Assembly: GCA_021772775.1 (NCBI GenBank)
Contig: JAJFLH010000029.1
Coordinates: 36,633-100,632 of the forward strand
Source of the DNA: Mariprofundus sp.
GTDB taxonomy: Bacteria; Pseudomonadota; Zetaproteobacteria; Mariprofundales; Mariprofundaceae
Direction of reading: 5' to 3'
DNA: 64,000 bases
Shown: piece after piece, positions 26,683 to 36,315 of the stretch
How positions within the stretch are numbered: position 1 is the first letter of the stretch
Layout: each line of letters starts with the position of its first letter
Notes under the pieces: model-generated
Told to the model about the DNA's origin: nothing
The model's database searches: none
The model's input: only the letters and a program-made list of their open reading frames with translations
Position numbers and translations under genes: made by a program

Positions 26683-28653
26683 ATGAAAGAGACGAAAATA
26701 AAGTATGATCGTCTTCTCAACGCCATTCACGAGGTTTATTACTATACCGATGTAAATGGAAATATTGAGGAAATCAGCCCTTCAGTTGAAACCGTCGCAG
26801 GTTATGCTCGTCAGGATGTTATTGGTAAACAGGTCACTTTCTTCTATAAAAACCCTGAAGATCGAAACCGGTTTATTGAACTGTTAAAAACTCAGGGTTT
26901 TATCACAGACTATGAGTTGGAACTGCTGCATAGGGATGGATATAGCATCCATGTATCCGCCAATGCGCATATGATTTTTGACGATCAAAATAACTACATC
27001 GGTGTAGAAGGATTGCTGCGCGATATATCTGAACGTGTAAAACTGGAAAAAAAGCTACACAGCTTAAATCAACAACTTGGCATCCTGAACAATGAACTTG
27101 AGTCTCGCGTAATCCAACGCACTGCTGAACTAGAAGAGCAAAACCTTCGTCTTCAGACCCTTTCACAAGCCATCGAACAGTCTGCCGAAGGTTTTATTAT
27201 TACCGACCATTCCGGACGCGTAACATATGTAAACAAAGCATTTGAAACGATTAATGGCTATAGCCCTGATGAAGTATATGGGAAAAGTTTATCTATACTT
27301 GATAGCGGCAAACATAACGCCGATTTCTTTCACGATATATGGCAAACCATTCGCTCCGGCAAAGTATGGGAAGGCAGCATCATCAATCGACGTAAAGATG
27401 GCAGTGAGTACCCTGCACTGATGACTATTGTGCCCATTAGCCTCAAAGGTAAAATTGAATTTTATAGTGCCATTCAACAGGACATGACCGAACACGAAAC
27501 ATTAGAAGCCAAGTTTAGACAAGCCCAAAAAATGGATGCATTAGGCACACTGGTTGGCGGCATCGCACACGATTTTAACAATATGTTGGCTGGTCTTCTC
27601 ATGCATCTTTTCCTAGCCAAACGAAATATCAACACCCCTGAGAAAGCTATTGAGACACTCAACAAAGCTGAACAACTCGGTTATCAGGCATCAGAGATTA
27701 TCAAAGGTTTATTGATCTTCTCCCGAAATGATGAAAGCGAAATGAAATCGTTGGTATTCAATGAGATGCTTCGCGACAGCATCGATTTATTAAAAATATC
27801 CATCCCCGAACATATCCAGCTTAGCCTCAACATCTGTACTGAAAACATCTCTATTTCAGGTGACATCACACAACTGCAACAGGTGCTAATGAATCTGTTG
27901 AACAATGCTCGTGATGCACTTCAAACATGTCAGCAAGGACGTATAGAAGTTCATCTGGAATATTTTGTAATTGACCAGGAGTTTGCCAATCAACATCCGG
28001 ACATTCATGAGGATGCCATGCTCCGACTATGCATCCGAGATAATGGTTGCGGCATCGACGATGAAACAATTCATAAAGTTTTTGACCCTTTCTTTACCAC
28101 CAAGGAAGCTGGGCATGGTACCGGACTCGGTCTATCTATGGTCTATGGCTGCATCAAAAAACATCATGGTATCGTGGAGGTAGAGTCTCAGCCCGGTGTA
28201 GGTACAACATTTCACATCTATCTGCCCATCATTAAAGATCAATTTGCCACCGAAGATCAACACCGCAGCAATCATAGTATTCAAGGTAATGGCGAATTAA
28301 TACTGATAGCAGACGACAATAAAATCATTCGAAAACTCATTGTGGAAGCGCTTCAAACGCTAAATTATCAAACTATACAAGCGGCCGATGGCAACGAAGC
28401 CCTACGCCTGTTTCATAAACATCAACACGAAATAAGCTTGGCTATTCTTGACATGGTCATGCCCTGCATGTCTGGCCAGGAAGCCGCCCGCCGCATGCGC
28501 TTGAGCGCTCCTGAGCTACCATTTATTTTTTCCACCGGTCATGACCCGCAAGACGCCAAACATGAAATCATCGCTTTCGACCACTGCTCCCTGTTTCAAA
28601 AGCCGTTCAAAATAACGCTTCTGGCCCAGGAAATTCACAAGCTGTTAGCTTAA
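26683..28653 (+). CDS. Hybrid sensor histidine kinase, PAS-PAS-HisKA-HATPase-REC
   Basis: 656 aa, soluble. PAS1 (about 8-115), coiled coil, PAS2 (about 160-275, ending FYSAIQQDMTEHETLEAKF), HisKA box MDALGTLVGGIAHDFNNML, N box NLLNNARDAL, G boxes RDNGCGIDD and GTGLGLSMVYG, and a C-terminal receiver with LAILDMVMPCMSG. It lacks membrane helices, so it senses cytoplasmic signals. A sigma-54-type promoter lies 110 bases upstream. Same NtrB-like kinase family as the next gene. No DNA-binding output is fused. Confidence 0.9.
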   Translation: MKETKIKYDRLLNAIHEVYYYTDVNGNIEEISPSVETVAGYARQDVIGKQVTFFYKNPEDRNRFIELLKTQGFITDYELELLHRDGYSIHVSANAHMIFDDQNNYIGVEGLLRDISERVKLEKKLHSLNQQLGILNNELESRVIQRTAELEEQNLRLQTLSQAIEQSAEGFIITDHSGRVTYVNKAFETINGYSPDEVYGKSLSILDSGKHNADFFHDIWQTIRSGKVWEGSIINRRKDGSEYPALMTIVPISLKGKIEFYSAIQQDMTEHETLEAKFRQAQKMDALGTLVGGIAHDFNNMLAGLLMHLFLAKRNINTPEKAIETLNKAEQLGYQASEIIKGLLIFSRNDESEMKSLVFNEMLRDSIDLLKISIPEHIQLSLNICTENISISGDITQLQQVLMNLLNNARDALQTCQQGRIEVHLEYFVIDQEFANQHPDIHEDAMLRLCIRDNGCGIDDETIHKVFDPFFTTKEAGHGTGLGLSMVYGCIKKHHGIVEVESQPGVGTTFHIYLPIIKDQFATEDQHRSNHSIQGNGELILIADDNKIIRKLIVEALQTLNYQTIQAADGNEALRLFHKHQHEISLAILDMVMPCMSGQEAARRMRLSAPELPFIFSTGHDPQDAKHEIIAFDHCSLFQKPFKITLLAQEIHKLLA

Positions 28654-28911
28654 TCGCTTAAGTTCCACCCATAGCGCTGTTATGACACCCCACCAGCTTA
28701 TCGACCGTTTCACTGGATATAACCCTATAAACATTGCATGATAAGGCCTACTTACCCAACCTTAGTTTGGAACAGAACTCATATCCCTGTTTCATCTGTC
28801 GAAACAGCCTTCACGCTGAGTAATAGAGGCAAGGGGTTTCAACAATCAGTAAGCCGAATATGTGAGGTATCATGCGCCAAACAATCTTGGGACAACATAA
28901 GTAGCTCATAT

Positions 28912-31074
28912 ATGCAGCAAGGCTCTTCAAACCGACTCTTTTCCATTCAACCGGAATTGTTGCGGCTGCTTTTTGCTCAGGCACCACCGTCATTTGTGGC
29001 ATCAATCATAGGTACTGTTGTTCTGGCTTTTGTGCTTTGGGACGTTGTAAACCATACTTCATTAGCCATCTGGCTGTTACTCATGATTGCTATCAATAGT
29101 ATGCGATTTCTGCTGGTCTACCGCTTCAAACAGAGTGAGTCTTTTCAGACACAAAAGCCACATTGGCATCTATATTTTATATTGCTCACACTGGGGATTG
29201 GTGCTGTTTGGGGAGTTGGGGCGGTGCTATTTATGCAGCAGGTTGAACTTCCCTATCAAGTTTTCATAGCGTTGATGATTGTAGGTATGACCGCCGGTGC
29301 AATTGCCAGCTATACACCATCAATTCTTGCTTACACTGCTTTTATCCTGCCGGTCATGCTTCCATCCGGTTTTTGGCTACTGTTCCAAGATAGCAAAATT
29401 GATCTGGCTATGGGCATCATGGGCTTGCTGTTTGCGCTGGTAATGTGGCTCATTGCACGTCAACAACATCACACACTGATCGAAAACATGGGTTTACGCT
29501 CCGAAAAAGAGAATCTGTTCAAACAGTTACAAGAGAGCAAAGAACGCCATGAAAAAGCCCAATTGCTTGCCCATATGGGCCACTGGGAGCTGAATCTATC
29601 AACCGGCAACATGTTATGGTCTGATGAGGTCTACCACATATTCGAAATTGACCCAAACCAAAAAAACGCCACATATGAACTGTTTCTCAAGTCCATTCAT
29701 CCGGATGAACGTGAGCAGGTCAATGCTACTTATCAAATGTCGCTGAAGAATCAGCAGCCTTATGAGATTGAGTACCGTCTTCTGTTTTCAGATGGACGCA
29801 TCAAATGGGTGCATGAGCAGAGTGAATCTGAATTAGACGCTGATGGTGCCACCCTGCGCTCCGTTGGCACCGTACAGGACATCTCAGAGCGCATTGCTAT
29901 TGAACAGGAGCGCATAAGCCTGCAAGCTCAAATGGAGCATAGCCAACGTCTCGATAGTCTGGGCATATTGGCTGGTGGCATCGCCCATGACTTTAATAAT
30001 ATTCTGACCACGATTCTGGGTAATGCAGCCATGGCAGAGCGCAAAGCACTGACCCAGCCTGAGGATCTGCCAAAACATCTGCATAATATTGTCGCCTCCA
30101 GTGAAAAAGCCGCCGAATTATGCAAACAGATGCTAGCTTATTCGGGCAAGGGTGAGTTTATCATCCAGTCGATCAACCTCTCTGATCTGGTTAAAAGTGT
30201 GAGTAAGTTACTTGAGATCTCTATAGGTAAAGGTGTTGCGCTGAAATACCATATGATGGAAGAGCTGCCGGCCGTCGATGTTGATCTGGCACAGATGCAG
30301 CAGGTCATCATGAACCTGGTCATCAATGCCTCCGATGCTATTGAAGAAAAGAATGGCATCATCACCATAGGTACCGGCCTTATAGAGCTTGATCACGCTT
30401 ATCTGCTCTCTATCAATCTCAATGATGAGCTTCCCGAAGGGCCTTATGTGTTTCTTGAGGTTTCCGATACCGGTTGCGGCATGGACAAAGAGACGCAACA
30501 GCGTATTTTTGAACCTTTCTTCAGCACAAAGGTTTCCGGACACGGGCTCGGCATGAGCGCTGTAGCAGGTATTGTGCGTGGACATCGCGGTGCGATCAAA
30601 CTCTATAGCGAAGCAGGTAAAGGCAGTACCTTCAAACTGCTGTTACCTGTTTCTGATGCCAAAGCCGAATTAATTGAGCACAAAGCAACTGCTTTATCTC
30701 CGTGGCAGGGATCAGGCACAATCTTAATTATCGATGATGAAGAGAGCATTCGTGAAACAGTCGCTATGATGCTCGAAGATTTGGGCTTTGCGAGCCTTGC
30801 GGCTGTAGATGGCGAAGATGGTGTGGAACTGTACCGCCAGCATCAACAGGAAATCGTTGCGGTGCTACTGGATATGACCATGCCAAAACTCGATGGCAAA
30901 GGCTGCTTCAGGGAACTGCGTCGGATCAACAAGAATGTGCAAGTTATTCTCTCCTCCGGTTATAATGAAAAAGAAGCAACCAGTCGTTTTACAGGCAAAG
31001 GACTAGCCGGTTTTGTACAGAAGCCTTACAGGCCTGAGATATTGGAAACAGCCATACGCAATATCCTTGAATAA
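28912..31074 (+). CDS. Membrane hybrid sensor histidine kinase, 7TM-PAS-HisKA-HATPase-REC
   Basis: 720 aa from ATG 28912. The ORF track opens at 28738, but the first 58 codons look non-coding and the protein-like start is MQQGSSNRLFSIQPELLRLL; no strong ribosome site is visible, so the start is uncertain. Six or seven membrane helices (MASE-like) are followed by PAS (LAHMGHWELNLSTGNMLWSD), HisKA box LDSLGILAGGIAHDFNNIL, N box MNLVINASDAIE, G boxes SDTGCGMDK and GHGLGMSAVAG, and a receiver with VAVLLDMTMPKLDG. It probably senses a membrane-associated signal. Confidence 0.88.
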   Translation: MQQGSSNRLFSIQPELLRLLFAQAPPSFVASIIGTVVLAFVLWDVVNHTSLAIWLLLMIAINSMRFLLVYRFKQSESFQTQKPHWHLYFILLTLGIGAVWGVGAVLFMQQVELPYQVFIALMIVGMTAGAIASYTPSILAYTAFILPVMLPSGFWLLFQDSKIDLAMGIMGLLFALVMWLIARQQHHTLIENMGLRSEKENLFKQLQESKERHEKAQLLAHMGHWELNLSTGNMLWSDEVYHIFEIDPNQKNATYELFLKSIHPDEREQVNATYQMSLKNQQPYEIEYRLLFSDGRIKWVHEQSESELDADGATLRSVGTVQDISERIAIEQERISLQAQMEHSQRLDSLGILAGGIAHDFNNILTTILGNAAMAERKALTQPEDLPKHLHNIVASSEKAAELCKQMLAYSGKGEFIIQSINLSDLVKSVSKLLEISIGKGVALKYHMMEELPAVDVDLAQMQQVIMNLVINASDAIEEKNGIITIGTGLIELDHAYLLSINLNDELPEGPYVFLEVSDTGCGMDKETQQRIFEPFFSTKVSGHGLGMSAVAGIVRGHRGAIKLYSEAGKGSTFKLLLPVSDAKAELIEHKATALSPWQGSGTILIIDDEESIRETVAMMLEDLGFASLAAVDGEDGVELYRQHQQEIVAVLLDMTMPKLDGKGCFRELRRINKNVQVILSSGYNEKEATSRFTGKGLAGFVQKPYRPEILETAIRNILE

Positions 31075-31120
31075 CCGTTAATTCCAAACGAAGAAAGAGA
31101 TCAATCAGCCATGGAAATCA

Positions 31121-31885
31121 TCAAAAACGAAATGATAAACCTGTTTTATAGCTCACATCGCTGCTTTTAACACCTGCAGGTGGACGCGAATCCTGTGACA
31201 GTTCCATGGCAACTTTCAAATCAAGATTATCGCTTAATGCAACATGTAGGGCGGCATCATCAAGCAGGCGATAATCGGCACCATCTTTCCATGCTGGCTG
31301 ATAATAAACGGTATTTTGTAAACGTACACGACCATTAAACGCATAGCGTAATGCCAGATAAGAGTTTCCACGCCACAGGCGGGTCACCGGAATAGCAATT
31401 ACGCCTGCGCGTAGAGCCTCCCGCTCATAAAAACTTCCCAACCCCACATTACAGCTCAACGCCTGCAACTGATACGACCAGCGCACACCACCACCGAGCA
31501 GGGTACGTAATTTAAGTCGTGCAAACTCATTTTTCTGAGCCTGAGAAAACCCCTCGACAGCCCAGTTCTCACTCAAACTATACCGATGTCGAAAATGCAT
31601 AAATGATTTGTTGGTATCCCTCACACCACGGCTTTTTCCATAGCTGAAACTACCAACCAGAATATTGGTATGTTGCCCATGCTGCCAGATCAGCCGCCCA
31701 CTACTCTCGGCAGTCAATTTAACACTGTTGCCTGAGCTACCACTGAATGAAAGATCCAGTTTTCCAACCAGCCCATCTCCATCGGCAATCAGATCCATAT
31801 CCTCAGCATTGATAATAGCCAAAGCCTGCATAGGCATGGTTTGAATAGTAAGAATAGAGAGGAATAACAGAATAATGATTCGCAT
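31121..31885 (-). CDS. DUF481-like outer-membrane beta-barrel protein
   Basis: 254 aa. Signal peptide (MRIIILLFLSILTIQTMPMQALA), then alternating strands rich in Gly, Ser and aromatic residues, ending in Phe (TGLSFRF), as outer-membrane barrels do. The strand pattern (RLIWQHGQHTNILVGSFSYGKSRG) fits DUF481-type barrels of unknown function. It is convergent with the hybrid kinase. Family name held with moderate confidence. Confidence 0.6.
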   Translation of the reverse strand: MRIIILLFLSILTIQTMPMQALAIINAEDMDLIADGDGLVGKLDLSFSGSSGNSVKLTAESSGRLIWQHGQHTNILVGSFSYGKSRGVRDTNKSFMHFRHRYSLSENWAVEGFSQAQKNEFARLKLRTLLGGGVRWSYQLQALSCNVGLGSFYEREALRAGVIAIPVTRLWRGNSYLALRYAFNGRVRLQNTVYYQPAWKDGADYRLLDDAALHVALSDNLDLKVAMELSQDSRPPAGVKSSDVSYKTGLSFRF

Positions 31886-31967
31886 GTGCCAATGTTAACC
31901 CGCATTTTTCAGATGTCTTGCGCTTACGATGGTTGGCAATCAGAGCACATCTATTCAGCATGCCTGC

Positions 31968-32813
31968 ATGCTTAGTTACCAACACACTTACCATGCAGGC
32001 AATCACGCCGATCTGTTAAAACAGATCATCCTTGGCGATGTCGTTTCCGCCATGCAAAAGAAAGAGACACCCCTGTTTCTATTCGACGCTTTTGCCAGCC
32101 GTGGCATCTACGATCTCACATCTGTCGAAGCATTGAAAAACTGTGAGTTCAATACAGGTATCGGAAAAGTATGGTCTTTAAAAGATCACCCCAGCCCTGC
32201 AGGCATCACTCGCTGGTTCAGGCTGATTAAACGTGAAAACATGGATAACACATTCAACAGATTCCCTGGCTCCACTGCTGTTCTCGCATCAATGTTACGC
32301 GAATCTGACCGCCTTGCGGCCTGCGACCTCCATCCACAGGAGTTCGAAGGACTGCGCCACAGCATCCAAAGCAGTCGTAAGCTTGCCCTGCATAAACGCG
32401 ATGCGTTTGAAGCAATGGGAGCACTCTTACCGCCTAAAGAGAAACGCGGTGTGGTATTTATTGATCCATCCTATGAAGACAAATCCGAATACCAGAAAGT
32501 AGCCCAGACCATTAGCGACACCTACCCCCACTTTCGTGCAGGTGTTTATGTCATCTGGTATCCGCTACTGCCCGCTGAACGTCATCACGAACTATTTAAG
32601 GAGCTTAAACGCTCTGGCATCCGCAAAATTTTACGCATTGAGTTGGATTGCGGCGATAGCTTCCCGGATATGCAGATGCACGGCTCCGGCATGCTGATTG
32701 TGAATCCTCCATGGCATGCAAAAGAGGCCATGCAAGCATCACTGAACTGGATCAATGAAAACCTAACTGGTGGCAAAGGCGAAACCCACTCCAGCTGGCT
32801 AGTTCCCGAATAG
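31968..32813 (+). CDS. rlmJ: 23S rRNA (adenine2030-N6)-methyltransferase RlmJ
   Basis: 281 aa from ATG 31968, not the ORF-track 31929, because RlmJ proteins start MLSY[RQ]HxxHAGNHAD, as here. Methyltransferase motifs: FDAFASRGIYDL and, at motif IV, FIDPSYEDKSEY. The E. coli enzyme has DPPY at this point; the Pro-to-Ser change here is unusual but leaves D, P and Y. RlmJ methylates A2030 of 23S rRNA. Confidence 0.92.
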   Translation: MLSYQHTYHAGNHADLLKQIILGDVVSAMQKKETPLFLFDAFASRGIYDLTSVEALKNCEFNTGIGKVWSLKDHPSPAGITRWFRLIKRENMDNTFNRFPGSTAVLASMLRESDRLAACDLHPQEFEGLRHSIQSSRKLALHKRDAFEAMGALLPPKEKRGVVFIDPSYEDKSEYQKVAQTISDTYPHFRAGVYVIWYPLLPAERHHELFKELKRSGIRKILRIELDCGDSFPDMQMHGSGMLIVNPPWHAKEAMQASLNWINENLTGGKGETHSSWLVPE

Positions 32814-32937
32814 GTTTAAAAAAACAGTGCCATAAAGTATCCGCACCATCAATATTGATGAAAAACAGCATTTATTTTAATTTTACTCACAGCCATACTA
32901 CGACGGTTTGTGATGTGCTGAAGCGTTAGTGGTATAG

Positions 32938-33275
32938 GCGAGTTCGTTCATTTCTTTTACAAAAAAGAAACGAACCAAAGAAAGTTGCCTGCAAATCTGC
33001 TTCTCCCTGCGTATTGATCGTGAAATAGGGCGAAAAGACTTTCCGCCTTTCCCCATTTAACAATCAATACTCAGGCGCATCTCGCAGCAGGGGTAAAAAG
33101 ACTTATCTCCCCCCGCTAGCAGGCTGCCGAGACAAGTATTCAGAATCGGATGAGAACGGCAGATGCCGTGACCGATTATGGATACGCAGGATCGGGTACC
33201 CGAAGGGCTGGCTGATTTGGGGCGGCTTCCTTTCGTTCTCTCTTTGCCGTTAAAGAAAGGACAAGAGCCCTAGCT
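32938..33275. repeat. Structured intergenic repeat-like element
   Basis: The 495-base gap between rlmJ and pepA contains no intact gene. The left part has TTCGTTCATTTCTTTT against AAAGAAACGAA. GTATTGATCGTGAAATAGGG (about 33014) is nearly the inverse of CCCCATTTAACAATCAATAC (about 33053). Two further hairpins carry the same AAAAGACTT loop (GGGCG...CGCC and GGGG...CCCC). A broken frame reads FLLQKRNEPKKVAC, and near the end GWLIWGGFLSFSL. This looks like a class of non-coding repeats common between proteobacterial genes whose function I do not know. Confidence 0.5.
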
Positions 33276-33308
33276 CTTCATTGCAGGAAAAATAACGAGT
33301 AGCGGTGA

Positions 33309-34811
33309 TTAACTCGCCTTTCTGCTTAGGTAATCAACAATCAAACGTACGCCGGCGCCTGTTCCGCCTTTGGCAGAAATGTCATTGCCCTTCATATTCC
33401 AGGCTGTGCCTGCGATATCGAGATGAGCCCATGGCACATCTCCCACAAAACGAGATAGAAAGCAGGCAGCAGTGATTGTGCCACCATCACGACCACCGAT
33501 ATTACGAATATCAGCAATATCAGACTTGATCTGCTCCTGATATTCCTCATGCATCGGCAGCTCCCACACACGGTCATAAGTATGGTCACCGGAAACTTTC
33601 AGATCGCTTTTAATCTTTTCACCCGTCCCCAACATACCCGTAGCATGTGAACCTAAAGCGACTACGCAGGCACCTGTCAGCGTAGCAAAATCGATAATCT
33701 CAGCCGGTTTCTGCTCAGCAGCATAAGCCAGTGCATCTGAGAGGATAATGCGCCCTTCTGCATCTGTATTCTGAATCTCAATAGAGATATCTTTTTTATA
33801 ACCAACCAGAACATCACCCGGTTTGTAAGCGGCTGATCCCAACAGGTTTTCAGTCGATGGAATAAGCCCCAGCACATTGATCGGCAGATTCATTTCAGTA
33901 ATAGTTTTAAATATACCCAGTACGACAGCTGAGCCACACATATCAAACTTCATCTCATCCATCTGAGCACCGGGTTTAATAGAGATACCACCGGCATCAA
34001 AGGTCAAACCTTTACCCACCAGTGCAACCGGCGCATCACCTTCGTTTCCACCCTTATAATCCAGAATGATAAAACGTGGTTCTTTAGCAGAGCCCTGATT
34101 CACTGCCAAAAGGTTATAAAAGCCAATCTCTTCAATAGCAGCCTTACCCATCACGGTTACATTGAGCTTTTCATGGCTAAGTGCGGCGGCCTGATCACCA
34201 AGAAATTCCGGTGTACAAACGTTACCCGGCTCATTGGAGAGATCACGTGCAAAGTTCGTTCCGGCAGAAACGGCACGCGCTCGTGCTACGGCCAACTCGG
34301 CATCATTCAGTTCTTCTTGTGACGAGATCATGATTGTGATCGAACGCAGACCACGATGTTTATCATCTTTCTTATGTTTATATTTATCAAAACGGTACAG
34401 GCCCAGCTCTACGCCTTCCGCTATAGCCTGAACTTTTTCAGCCAACGAAGCCTCGCCTACAGCTAGCTCAGACAGATACAGAGATACATCTTGCGCGCCG
34501 CTTTTTTCTAACTTACGTGCCGCTTTTGCAGCCAGCACACGCAGTTTATGCAGCGTCAACTTCTTCTCATCACCAACACCTAGCAACATCACACGCTGTG
34601 TCAGCGTACCTTCCACATCATACAGTGTTCTAGTCCCACCAAATGAGCCGGTAGAGTCAAATTTATTCAAAAAATTAGGCAATACTTTACCTGTTGCAAG
34701 CTGCAAAGCCTTGCCTGAATCTGTCAATTCACGCCCTTCCAGCAGAGCAATGACCACCGCATCATCACGCTGTTGATCAGCAGGCCCTGCCTTAACATTC
34801 AATTCGATCAT
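33309..34811 (-). CDS. pepA: Leucyl aminopeptidase PepA
   Basis: 500 aa. M17 family signature NTDAEGRIILSDAL, with upstream metal and active-site residues in VGKGLTFDAGGISIKPG and FDMCGSAVVLGIF. It removes N-terminal residues from peptides; some homologues also bind DNA in plasmid recombination. ATG 34811 is preceded by GAGGTG; the ORF-track start three codons earlier is a GTG within that ribosome site. Last gene of a run that continues from ntrY through trkH. Confidence 0.95.
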   Translation of the reverse strand: MIELNVKAGPADQQRDDAVVIALLEGRELTDSGKALQLATGKVLPNFLNKFDSTGSFGGTRTLYDVEGTLTQRVMLLGVGDEKKLTLHKLRVLAAKAARKLEKSGAQDVSLYLSELAVGEASLAEKVQAIAEGVELGLYRFDKYKHKKDDKHRGLRSITIMISSQEELNDAELAVARARAVSAGTNFARDLSNEPGNVCTPEFLGDQAAALSHEKLNVTVMGKAAIEEIGFYNLLAVNQGSAKEPRFIILDYKGGNEGDAPVALVGKGLTFDAGGISIKPGAQMDEMKFDMCGSAVVLGIFKTITEMNLPINVLGLIPSTENLLGSAAYKPGDVLVGYKKDISIEIQNTDAEGRIILSDALAYAAEQKPAEIIDFATLTGACVVALGSHATGMLGTGEKIKSDLKVSGDHTYDRVWELPMHEEYQEQIKSDIADIRNIGGRDGGTITAACFLSRFVGDVPWAHLDIAGTAWNMKGNDISAKGGTGAGVRLIVDYLSRKAS

Positions 34812-34845
34812 AAAAAACACCTCAACAAATAAATAAGTCAGTTAC

Positions 34846-36285
34846 TCAGTTCCGCCAAAACTCTGGGATCAACAATACAAAAAATGTATAGATCTCTAAA
34901 CGGCCAAGCACCATTCCAAAAATCAAAACTGATTTTGCCATATCCGGTAAAGATTGATAATTATCAGCCGGGCCCACCTGACCAAAACCTGGTCCCGTGT
35001 TGGTAATACAGGCTGCAGCTGCAGTAAATGATGTCACCATATCCACGCCGGAAATTGCCACCAACACTGCAATAATAAGATAACAGACAATAAATAGAAC
35101 AGCGAAACCCCACAAAGCTTCCGTCACATTCGATGTAATACGATGACTACCCATTTTCACATGAATCACACCATGCGGGTGCACCAGACGACGGATTTCA
35201 CGTACGCCCTGACGAAAGAGCAGCAGAATACGCACCACTTTCATACCACCACCGGTTGAGCCCGCGCATGCACCGACAAACATCGTCAATAACAATAAGA
35301 GCGTTGCACCAGCTGGCCACTGGCCATAGTCACTAACAGCAAAACCTGTTGTTGTAGCAACGGCCACCACATTAAACAACACATCAATGGCTTTATCATT
35401 CTCACTTGAAGCTAGGATAAGACTGATCAATATCACCAGCACAGAGATCCAGATGATGTATGTGCGGAACTCTTCATCTCTAAAATAGGCACGCAGAGAA
35501 AAGCCCTGCAAAGCAGCTGCAAAATGGAGTGTAAAATTGATACCGGCCAGCACCATAAAAAACACACCCATCAATTTCAGCGTAGGACTATCAAAATAAC
35601 CAAAGCTGGCATCATGAGTAGAAAAACCACCAATGGCGACCGTACACATCGCATGATTAATCGCATCAAATGTATTCATGCCACCAAAGCTATAAGCCAC
35701 CGCACAAACAATCGTCATACCGAGATAGAGATACCACAGTAGTTTAGCCGTTTCCGTCACCCGCGCAGTCAATTTATCTTTCACCGGCCCCGGTGTTTCA
35801 GCCTTAAACAGCTGCATGCCACCCACACCCAATAACGGCATCACCGCAACGGCCAATACAATGATCCCCATGCCACCCAACCACTCCTGCATAGAACGCC
35901 AAAACAGAATCGAACGGGGTAGATCATCCAGACCAGAGAGCACTGTCGCACCTGTCGTAGTCAAACCGGATGCCGACTCAAACATGGCATCTACCATGGA
36001 TGGCAATGTACCCGTTGTCCAAAACGGTACTGCGCCAATCAAGGCCAGAACCAACCAGGCCAATGCAACAATCAAAAAGCCATCACGATGGGTTAATCGC
36101 TTCGGTGCACCACCGCCAAAACGCATCATTGCCGCCCCCAATAGAATCACGATACCACCGGCTTCTAAAAACTCGGCAACATGCCCTGCATCATAATACA
36201 GCGCCACCAGTGCAGGCACCATCATGCTGGCGCCATACAGCATTACCAGCACCCCAATCGTCCAAATTACGCCCTTAGGATGCAT
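34846..36285 (-). CDS. trkH: Trk potassium uptake protein TrkH
   Basis: 479 aa integral membrane protein with four pore-loop repeats; one reads GACAGSTGGGMKVVRILLLF and another ASGLTTTGATVLSGL. It forms the K+-translocating subunit and works with TrkA, encoded just upstream in the same direction. I use ATG 36285, two codons inside the ORF-track GTG. Confidence 0.94.
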   Translation of the reverse strand: MHPKGVIWTIGVLVMLYGASMMVPALVALYYDAGHVAEFLEAGGIVILLGAAMMRFGGGAPKRLTHRDGFLIVALAWLVLALIGAVPFWTTGTLPSMVDAMFESASGLTTTGATVLSGLDDLPRSILFWRSMQEWLGGMGIIVLAVAVMPLLGVGGMQLFKAETPGPVKDKLTARVTETAKLLWYLYLGMTIVCAVAYSFGGMNTFDAINHAMCTVAIGGFSTHDASFGYFDSPTLKLMGVFFMVLAGINFTLHFAAALQGFSLRAYFRDEEFRTYIIWISVLVILISLILASSENDKAIDVLFNVVAVATTTGFAVSDYGQWPAGATLLLLLTMFVGACAGSTGGGMKVVRILLLFRQGVREIRRLVHPHGVIHVKMGSHRITSNVTEALWGFAVLFIVCYLIIAVLVAISGVDMVTSFTAAAACITNTGPGFGQVGPADNYQSLPDMAKSVLIFGMVLGRLEIYTFFVLLIPEFWRN

Positions 36286-36315
36286 CAGCACTACCCATCA
36301 TTTTATAGTTATCCA

